A DNA stretch of 9,973 nucleotides from Chloroflexota bacterium. Its GTDB lineage: Bacteria > Chloroflexota > Dehalococcoidia > Lucifugimonadales > JACPCL1. Numbering within the stretch: the stretch's first letter is position 1; the number at the start of each line of letters is the position of its first letter. Shown here piece after piece: positions 5,148 through 9,973 of the stretch. The position numbers and the translations under genes were made by a program. The notes under the pieces were generated by a model that worked only from the letters and a program-made list of their open reading frames with translations, had not been told where the DNA came from and did no database searches. Location of the stretch: contig JACQUI010000375.1 in NCBI GenBank assembly GCA_016210395.1, positions 1 to 9,973 on the forward strand, written 5' to 3'.

Positions 5148-6419
5148 ATGAAGCTGCGCGTGGGCCCATACCAGTGGACGGGGCGGGAGTTGAACGGGGC
5201 GCTGGGCGACCTGGGCGTGCTGCTGCCCCTGGAAGCGGCCCTCATCGCCATCAACGGCCTGAACCCAACAACCACGCTCCTCGGCGTGGGGATCATCTAC
5301 ATCCTCTCGGGCTTCTACTTCCGCATCCCCATGCCCGTGCAGCCGCTCAAGGCCCTCTCCGCGCTGGCGATAGCCCACCATTCGCCGCCAGGGGTGATTG
5401 CCGCCGCCGCCCTGCTCATGGCTGGGTTCTTGTTTGCCCTATCGGCGACGCGGGGCATCAAGCTGCTGGAGAAGATCGTCCCAATACCGGTCGTGCGAGG
5501 CGTGCAGATCGGCCTGGGATTCCTGCTCCTGAAGAGCGCCTACCAGATGGTGTTCCTGAAGCCCTTCCTCCTCAGCGGCCAGAAAGCCCACGTGAACGTG
5601 GCAAGCCTGGCCATCCCAGGCGGCGTGCTCTTGGGGCTGGTCAGCGTAGTCTTGCTGTTCGTGCTGCTACGACTGAAGTCCATTCCCGCCGCGCTGGTAG
5701 TTGCTGCCGTGGGCATTGTGACGGCCCTGTTCACCCTGGGGGGAGACGCAGTCTGGAGAATCGGCCCTGCGCCGCTCAACCTCTCGCTCCCTTCCGCCGG
5801 CGACTTCTGGCCTGCCCTGGTGCTCCTGGTCGTGCCGCAGTTACCGCTGACGTTGGCGAACTCCGTGATCGCCACTGCGGATGCGGCCAAGGCGTACTTT
5901 GGCGGCAAGGCGGAGAGGGCTACACCCACCCGGATAGCCATGAGCATTGCCCTGGGGAATCTCTGGGCAGGACTTACCGGGGGCCTGCCGAACTGCCACG
6001 GATGCGGCGGCCTCACCGCGCACTACCGGTTGGGAGCGCGGACGCCTCTTGCCACCGCCTTCCTGGGCGTGATGCTCATAGGCGTGGCGCTCCTCTTCGG
6101 GCGCTCGGCGATGGAAATCCGCTCTCTGCTGCCCGCCGCGACCCTGGGCGTGCTGCTGTTCTACGTGGGCGTCCAGCACATCATCCTGGGGGTGAACGTG
6201 GACTCCACAGTCCAACTGGCGCTAGCGGCAGTGGTGGCGGTGGTGTCGATGGCCTTCGGCGGGAACCTGGCGGTCGGCGCGGCAGCAGGATTAGCGGTCT
6301 ACTGGGGCGCGCGACTTGTGGCGCGAAAGGGGCGATGGCAGCCGGCGGTGGCATCGCCTCAGAAGCCCGCCTTCAAGAGGGTGGTCGCCGCGCTGGAGCG
6401 TGTGGTGCCTTCGGCGTAG
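5148..6419 (+). CDS. MOT1/MolT-type molybdate (or sulfate) transporter, inner membrane
   Basis: This 423-residue polytopic membrane protein matches the MFS_MOT1 group of the SulP-like superfamily, which takes up molybdate. The two inverted structural repeats each carry a signature. The first has NGALGDLGVLLPL (16-28) and IPMPVQPLKALSALAIA (60-76). The second has LTLANSVIAT (234-243) and GLPNCHGCGGLTAHYRLGAR (279-298). About ten hydrophobic segments are visible, for example near 25-37, 43-60, 83-100, 155-176, 181-197, 221-238, 301-318, 328-348, 355-371 and 375-390. The tail after 392 is basic and cytoplasmic-like. The ATG at 5148 fits the family N-terminus, although its ribosome binding site is weak. 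It is transcribed divergently from the CoA-transferase and converges on the small membrane gene. No molybdenum cofactor gene is nearby, so the molybdate specificity rests on family similarity; sulfate is the main alternative. Confidence 0.88.
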   Translation: MKLRVGPYQWTGRELNGALGDLGVLLPLEAALIAINGLNPTTTLLGVGIIYILSGFYFRIPMPVQPLKALSALAIAHHSPPGVIAAAALLMAGFLFALSATRGIKLLEKIVPIPVVRGVQIGLGFLLLKSAYQMVFLKPFLLSGQKAHVNVASLAIPGGVLLGLVSVVLLFVLLRLKSIPAALVVAAVGIVTALFTLGGDAVWRIGPAPLNLSLPSAGDFWPALVLLVVPQLPLTLANSVIATADAAKAYFGGKAERATPTRIAMSIALGNLWAGLTGGLPNCHGCGGLTAHYRLGARTPLATAFLGVMLIGVALLFGRSAMEIRSLLPAATLGVLLFYVGVQHIILGVNVDSTVQLALAAVVAVVSMAFGGNLAVGAAAGLAVYWGARLVARKGRWQPAVASPQKPAFKRVVAALERVVPSA

Positions 6420-6486
6420 GCAGGGGGTATGCAGTAGGGGCAGGGTCTCCCGCCCGCGTCCCACGCGCCTGCCCACAGACCCGGAG

Positions 6487-6505
6487 ACGCGAAAACCGCG
6501 TTTTT
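6487..6505 (+). terminator. Intrinsic terminator after the molybdate transporter
   Basis: ACGCG (6487-6491), loop AAAAC, CGCGT (6497-6501), then a continuing T run to 6505, 68 bases after the transporter stop in the convergent gap. The stem is short but GC-rich and directly followed by T residues. The opposing minus-strand gene ends at 6556, and the A-rich loop gives some bidirectional character. Confidence 0.55.
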
Positions 6506-6555
6506 ACGAACACCCAGCGGCAACTGCAACGGCATGTGTTCTGCGTGCCAACTGC

Positions 6556-6795
6556 CTATTTGAAAGCCATGCTCCAAATAATGAGACCGGCAATAAGGCC
6601 GCCCGCAGCAGTCCAGCCTATTCCGACAGTTAGAACGCTCAGCTGATAGACGCGCAACGAGGCAAACTCAGATCCTAGCAATGACTTGTGACTACGATGC
6701 AAAAGCGAGCCGACCCGCTTGTGAAACAAGACCATCACTAGTCCACCGCCCACTGTGTACGCCAGGACTAGCGTGGCAGTCACGAAGTCGTTCAT
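6556..6795 (-). CDS. Small two-helix membrane protein of unknown function
   Basis: I do not recognise this 79-residue product. It has two clear hydrophobic helices, about residues 4-24 (VTATLVLAYTVGGGLVMVLF) and 51-75 (QLSVLTVGIGWTAAGGLIAG onward). A basic, His-containing loop (HKRVGSLLHRSHKS, 25-38) joins them and would favour a cytoplasmic location. Both helices contain glycine patches (GGG at 16-18, AAGG at 63-66) that may allow tight helix packing. The ATG at 6795 is preceded by GGGAGGG at ideal spacing, which together with the coherent topology argues that the gene is real. It starts 36 bases after the stop of the oxidoreductase on the same strand and is probably cotranscribed with it. 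It converges with the molybdate transporter. It could be an accessory subunit of a transporter, but this is not shown. Confidence 0.7.
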   Translation of the reverse strand: MNDFVTATLVLAYTVGGGLVMVLFHKRVGSLLHRSHKSLLGSEFASLRVYQLSVLTVGIGWTAAGGLIAGLIIWSMAFK

Positions 6796-6831
6796 GCCGT
6801 CCCTCCCGGTATGTCCATGAACAGCCGACCC

Positions 6832-7923
6832 CTACTCCCCCGGGATGTCCACCCAGCCTGCGCCTCGCTGCGAGGCGCGTATGGCGTCCAGCGCCTGCAG
6901 GCAGCGGTAGCCGTCGTAAAAGCCCGGCGAAGGCGAGTTGCCCTCAGCGATGCCTTTCATGAACCGGCGCACCATCAGCCGGAATGCCATCAGCCTGTCG
7001 TCCCGCGGATCACTGAAGGGGCGGAACCGCTGCGGCAAGGGCAACTCATGGATCCCTTGCGTGTCGCCAAAGCGCGCGCCGTACACCTTGCCGTCCGATG
7101 GCGGGTTGACGCCCGGCTGGGGCGTTTGCAGCATGCCTTCCGTGCCGTAGACCTGGAGGAGGGCACCGGGGCCGAAGGGGGCGACGGAGCTTGCGGTCAT
7201 GGAGGCCCAGCCCCCTTTGGCGAAGGAGGCTATGAAGCTGAAGGCTTCGTCGGCGTCGGCAGCCACAGGCCGGCCTGCTGCGTCCACCCGGTCGCGGTCG
7301 TGCACGAACGTTGCGCCGCACACGCGGGAAAGCTCCCCAACCCAGTCCCGCAGGCAGTCCACGTAGTGGGAGCCTAGCGCGCCGAGAAACCCTCCGCCTT
7401 CTGCCGCCTGGCTGCCCCAGGCTATTGCCCTGGGCCTGGGCCGCTCTGTGGGGCCACGGAACAGCGTCATGTGGACGGTCTGCACCTGGCCCACATAGCC
7501 CTCGGCCAGCAGCTCTTTGACGTACGCCCTGCCGGGCGCGTTGCGGAACTCGTGCGCGACCATGGCGGTGCGGCCGCTGCGGTTGGCCTCCGCCATCATC
7601 TCCCGGCACTGGCGCTGGTCCATGGCAAGGGGCTTTTCGCACAGGACGTGCTTGCCGGCCTCCAGGGCCGCCATGACCATCTCATAGTGGTAGGCAGGGG
7701 GCGTCACGATGCTGACGGCGTCCAGGTCGGGCATCTCCAGCATCCGGCGGTAGTCGGTGAACGAGCGGGCAACGCCGAAGTCGGCGGCGGCCTTCTCCGC
7801 CCGCTCCTTACGGCGCGCGCAGACGGCTGCCACCGTGGCGCCTTCGGAGAAGAAGGCGGGAATGTGCACCGACGCGCCGAAGCCGACGCCGATAACGCCA
7901 ACGCGGAGCGGATGTGTGGTCAT
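6832..7923 (-). CDS. Gfo/Idh/MocA-family NAD(P)-dependent oxidoreductase
   Basis: This 363-residue cytoplasmic dehydrogenase has the full family signature. The Rossmann motif is GVIGVGFGASVHIPAF (9-24), SIVTPPAYHYEMVMAALEAG (71-90) leads into GKHVLCEKPLA (90-100), and the catalytic Lys97 is in the EKP motif. In the C-terminal domain, GGFLGALGSHYVDCLRDWVG supplies His186 and Asp189, the usual substrate-site pair. Members act on sugars, inositols and similar polyols or on biliverdin-like substrates; the substrate here is unknown. The ATG at 7923 follows GAGGAAGG at good spacing, and the Rossmann strand begins six residues later. The small membrane protein gene follows 36 bases after the stop. 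It is only distantly similar to the other family member at 2227-3270, which lacks EKP, so the two are not recent duplicates. The enzyme family is very confident. Confidence 0.92.
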   Translation of the reverse strand: MTTHPLRVGVIGVGFGASVHIPAFFSEGATVAAVCARRKERAEKAAADFGVARSFTDYRRMLEMPDLDAVSIVTPPAYHYEMVMAALEAGKHVLCEKPLAMDQRQCREMMAEANRSGRTAMVAHEFRNAPGRAYVKELLAEGYVGQVQTVHMTLFRGPTERPRPRAIAWGSQAAEGGGFLGALGSHYVDCLRDWVGELSRVCGATFVHDRDRVDAAGRPVAADADEAFSFIASFAKGGWASMTASSVAPFGPGALLQVYGTEGMLQTPQPGVNPPSDGKVYGARFGDTQGIHELPLPQRFRPFSDPRDDRLMAFRLMVRRFMKGIAEGNSPSPGFYDGYRCLQALDAIRASQRGAGWVDIPGE

Positions 7924-7948
7924 GGGCCTTCCTCGCTGCTGCGGAATG

Positions 7949-7976
7949 GGCCCGCCCTACTGTGCAACGGCGGGCC
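7949..7976 (-). promoter_or_regulatory. Leader hairpin or operator upstream of the second oxidoreductase
   Basis: GGCCCGCC (7949-7956) and GGCGGGCC (7969-7976) are perfect 8-bp inverted repeats around a 12-base loop, beginning 26 bases before the oxidoreductase ATG. Slightly further upstream on the minus strand is TATGAT (7989-7984), a fair -10 hexamer, but no matching -35 is seen. The pair could be an operator or a 5'-leader stem-loop. Confidence 0.35.
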
Positions 7977-8094
7977 GCCGCCTATCATAGCAGACCTGAG
8001 ACCGGAGTTTACGCCTCTAGACTGCCATCCCAGGGCCTTGGGAGTTCGGTCGGGCGAGCGGGCCCAGGTTCATTGGGCAGGAGGCGTCCGTCTG

Positions 8095-8398
8095 CAGGCA
8101 GGCGCTTCACCCTCACCTTCATCCCACTCTCCCCTCAAGGGAGAGGAAATAGTCGGGGATTATGTACTTGAAACGGGAGGCCCAGGGGTTAGAGCGAAGG
8201 ACGGGCCGATGCCTCGGCCCTCCAATGAACGCTCCTCGTGAGAGATGCTTCGCGGAGCAGTCGTTGCTGGCGATGGGGCGTATCCGACCACTCCGCTCAG
8301 CATGACAGGTGTGCTTCCATGTCAAAGGGAAAATCCCCAAATAGTCCCTTCCCCCTTGAGGGGGGAAGGTTAGGATGAGGGTGAAGCGTTGGCAGGCA
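8095..8398. repeat. Long imperfect inverted-repeat element enclosing a second repeat
   Basis: The left arm (about 8095-8163) and the reverse complement of the right arm (about 8331-8398) match over roughly 68 bases with small gaps. Blocks include CGCTTCACCCTCA, CCCCTCAAGGG-GA-G and ACTATT/ATAGTC beside GGGGATT. Each arm also has an internal short palindrome (CCCTCAAGGG type). The space between the arms contains repeat copy B (8201-8309). The whole unit occupies most of the 669-bp gap between the oxidoreductase and the MFS gene, and I see no credible coding region in it. The arms resemble abundant bacterial palindromic repeats containing CCCTCAAGGGAGAGG. Confidence 0.7.
8201..8309 (+). repeat. 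Dispersed repeat, copy B, nested inside the long inverted repeat
   Basis: Aligns with copy A at 4925-5035 from ACGGGCC to ATGACAGG. The hairpin GGGCCGATGCCTCGGCCC is exactly conserved at 8203-8220. The middle part is closer to the element at 1440-1505, with TTCGCG-GCAGTCG. It is in the same orientation as copy A and lies centrally between the two arms of the enclosing element. Confidence 0.8.
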
Positions 8399-8592
8399 AA
8401 CAGCGCCGGACAAACGAAAGGCCCCTGCCTACCATCCACCCACGCAATCATGCCCCGTGTCGCATGCTCGTATGGCCGAATGCCCGAATGTCTCGCCCTG
8501 TACAGCGCCTCTGGGTTGCGGTACGCTGACTGGAATGTTTGATGGCCGCTCCCATCGGGTCGGCGGCCAGCGGGCGAAAGCCCGGGGTGGGA

Positions 8593-9837
8593 ATGGCTAC
8601 ACGCAACGGCTTCACTGGAAGGCTCGAACAGTCTTTCGGCTCTCTCAAGTCACGCGACTTCCGCTACCTCATCTTCAGCTCGGGGGCTTTGGGCTTCGGA
8701 CAGTGGTTCCAGCAGATTGGCCTGGGCTGGCTGGTGTTCCAGCAGACCGGGTCCCCCGGCCAAATGGGTGGGATAGCCGCAGTACGAGGCCTCGTGTTCC
8801 TCCTCGTCTCCCCACCCGCGGGCATCCTGTGCGACCGCATGAGCAGGCGCTTCCTCATTATCGCCTCTACCGGCGTCGCCGTGCTCCAGGCGTTGGGGCT
8901 CGCAATCCTCGTCGGCTCCGGACGGGCGGAGCTCTGGCATCTGTACATCTTCTCGATGGTCGAGGGCGCGGCATCGGCGGTGAACCAGCCGGCCCGCCAG
9001 GCCTTCGTGTACGACGTGGTGGAAAAGGAGTCGCTGACCAGCGCCGTAACCCTGAACTCTGTGGCCCAAAACCTGGCGCGCGTCTCCGGGCCGGCCATTG
9101 CCGGCACAATCATCGGCTTTGCGGGAACGGCCAGCGTATTCTACATCCTCGTCGGCCTGAAGATATTGGCGATGCTCCTCACCATGCTCATCAGCCCCCG
9201 CACGCGACAAGTGATCCCGACGCATCAGGTCAAACCCCTGCGGGACATGTGGGAAGGGCTTCGTTACGCATGGGGCGACAAGGCGATTCTTGGGCTGGTG
9301 GTCCTTGGGATCATCCCCACACTGCTCATCTACCCCTACGTACAGTTCCTGCCGTTCTTTGCATCACGCTTCGGGGGAGAAGGAGAGGTAGGAGCGCGGA
9401 CGTACGGAATCCTTGCTACGGGCGTCGGCTGGGGATCCCTGGTCGGCCTCTCGGGATTGGTGATGATGGGCGACCTGCGGGCGAAGGGCAAGGTGATGCT
9501 GGTTGCACAGGCGCTGTACCCCGTGGCGGTGGCCCTCTTTGCCCTTGCGGGTAACTTCGCAATGGCCATGGTCTTCCTGGTCATGGCAGGCGTCTTCAAC
9601 TCCATCAACACCACGTTGCAGAACACGCTGTTCCTGCTGCTATCGCGGGAGGAGGTGCGCGGGCGCGTGATGTCCCTGCACAGCATGACCGGCGGCCTCC
9701 AACCCATCGGTTCCCTCACGATGGGCTTGGGCATCGAGTACTGGGGAGCGACGCCGGCGATAGCGGGCTTCATGGCCGTGTCCATCGTGTGCATCCTGCT
9801 CACCGCAGCCCTCTTTGTGCAGATGCGCAGGGCCTAG
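8593..9837 (+). CDS. Major facilitator superfamily exporter, MFS_3/EntS-like
   Basis: This 414-residue inner-membrane protein belongs to the MFS_3 branch typified by the enterobactin exporter EntS, mostly proton-coupled efflux carriers. The N-terminus has the cytoplasmic SLKSRDFRYLIFSS entry to helix 1. The loop 2-3 motif A variant is GILCDRMSRRFLI (78-89). The family block NQPARQAFVYDVV (131-143) is followed by AVTLNSVAQNLARVSGPAIAG (151-171). A second half with about six helices ends at residue 410. Around eleven to twelve hydrophobic segments are visible, so the length is complete. The start is uncertain. ATG 8593 (GGGGTGGGA just upstream) begins MATRNGF and is preferred; ATG 8542 or TTG 8539 would add 17 or 18 residues of low-quality leader. 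It is a single gene flanked by repeat regions on both sides. Its substrate (siderophore, drug or metabolite) cannot be told. Confidence 0.88.
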   Translation: MATRNGFTGRLEQSFGSLKSRDFRYLIFSSGALGFGQWFQQIGLGWLVFQQTGSPGQMGGIAAVRGLVFLLVSPPAGILCDRMSRRFLIIASTGVAVLQALGLAILVGSGRAELWHLYIFSMVEGAASAVNQPARQAFVYDVVEKESLTSAVTLNSVAQNLARVSGPAIAGTIIGFAGTASVFYILVGLKILAMLLTMLISPRTRQVIPTHQVKPLRDMWEGLRYAWGDKAILGLVVLGIIPTLLIYPYVQFLPFFASRFGGEGEVGARTYGILATGVGWGSLVGLSGLVMMGDLRAKGKVMLVAQALYPVAVALFALAGNFAMAMVFLVMAGVFNSINTTLQNTLFLLLSREEVRGRVMSLHSMTGGLQPIGSLTMGLGIEYWGATPAIAGFMAVSIVCILLTAALFVQMRRA

Positions 9838-9890
9838 GCGCACGAAACAAGAGCTAGTACCTACTTGCCAAAGTGAACGGCCAATCAAGT

Positions 9891-9952
9891 CCCGTTCGTG
9901 GTGAGCTTGTCGAACCACGCACGCGCCCTTCGACAGGCTCAGGGCGAACGGG
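9891..9952. repeat. Cruciform-type dispersed repeat downstream of the MFS gene
   Basis: The outer arms CCCGTTCG (9891-9898) and CGAACGGG (9945-9952) are exact inverted repeats. Two inner hairpins are CGTGGT (9897-9902) with ACCACG (9914-9919), and CGCCCT (9924-9929) with AGGGCG (9941-9946). Their loops AGCTTGTCGAA and TTCGACAGGCT are themselves complementary at 10 of 11 positions. This three-way-junction layout matches a repeat type (CTTCGACAGGCTCAGGG) found dispersed in many bacterial genomes. It starts 54 bases after the MFS stop and could help end or stabilise that transcript. Nothing else is seen from 9838 to the window end. Confidence 0.75.
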
Positions 9953-9973
9953 GATTCATCGTCCATCCATTTA

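Noticed and set aside
5108..6646. Plus-strand 512-codon open reading frame overlapping the molybdate transporter
   Set aside because: It is Arg/Pro/Gly-rich, has no motifs and is a frame shadow of the transporter, which has clear family signatures.
8119..8451. Minus-strand 110-codon frame in the gap before the MFS gene
   Set aside because: It reads through the nested repeats, and its similarity to a frame at 4780-5016 comes from the shared repeat and not from a protein family.
8457..9554. Plus-strand 365-codon open reading frame over the MFS gene
   Set aside because: It is an out-of-frame shadow of the MFS transporter without hydrophobic helices.
1..9973. CRISPR array, tRNA or rRNA genes
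   Set aside because: No regularly spaced direct repeats with unique spacers and no cloverleaf or rRNA-like conserved stretches were seen in the intergenic regions.

Overview
This is a high-GC bacterial chromosomal window with compact genes separated by repeat-rich gaps. The gene content is a hotdog thioesterase, a family III CoA-transferase, two Gfo/Idh/MocA oxidoreductases, a ferredoxin-YHS fusion, a MOT1-type molybdate transporter and an MFS exporter. Together with many small palindromic dispersed repeats, this fits an uncultured, metabolically versatile lineage. Chloroflexota (Dehalococcoidia-like) is my best guess, but nothing here is a decisive taxonomic marker.

Layout. Positions 1-603 (minus) carry the 5' part of an IS110-family DEDD transposase. 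It is cut by the window edge and broken by a frameshift near 390. Its upstream non-coding end (about 604-780) is where an IS110-group element would carry its bridge RNA. A plus-strand acyl-CoA thioesterase follows (852-1331), then a 170-bp inverted-repeat element (1336-1505). Three minus-strand genes come next, in transcription order: a CaiB/BaiF CoA-transferase (4861-3488), a Gfo/Idh/MocA-like protein lacking the usual EKP motif (3270-2227), and a [2Fe-2S] ferredoxin-YHS fusion (2094-1564, GTG start). The gaps between them hold palindromic repeats. A divergent MOT1-family molybdate transporter (5148-6419) ends at a hairpin terminator. It converges with a two-gene minus-strand unit: a canonical Gfo/Idh/MocA oxidoreductase (7923-6832) followed by a small two-helix membrane protein (6795-6556). 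The long gap 7924-8592 holds a nested repeat. An MFS_3/EntS-like exporter (8593-9837) and a cruciform-forming repeat (9891-9952) close the window.

Function. The thioesterase and CoA-transferase both act on CoA thioesters, and the oxidoreductases act on sugar- or polyol-like substrates. A shared catabolic role is possible but not shown. The transporter may supply molybdate to molybdoenzymes encoded elsewhere. I see no tRNA, rRNA or CRISPR array. The least explained parts are the repeats: one family occurs three times, once inside a second inverted-repeat element. Also unusual are the candidate bridge-RNA region, the ferredoxin-YHS fusion and the catalytic-motif loss in one of the two Gfo/Idh/MocA paralogs.
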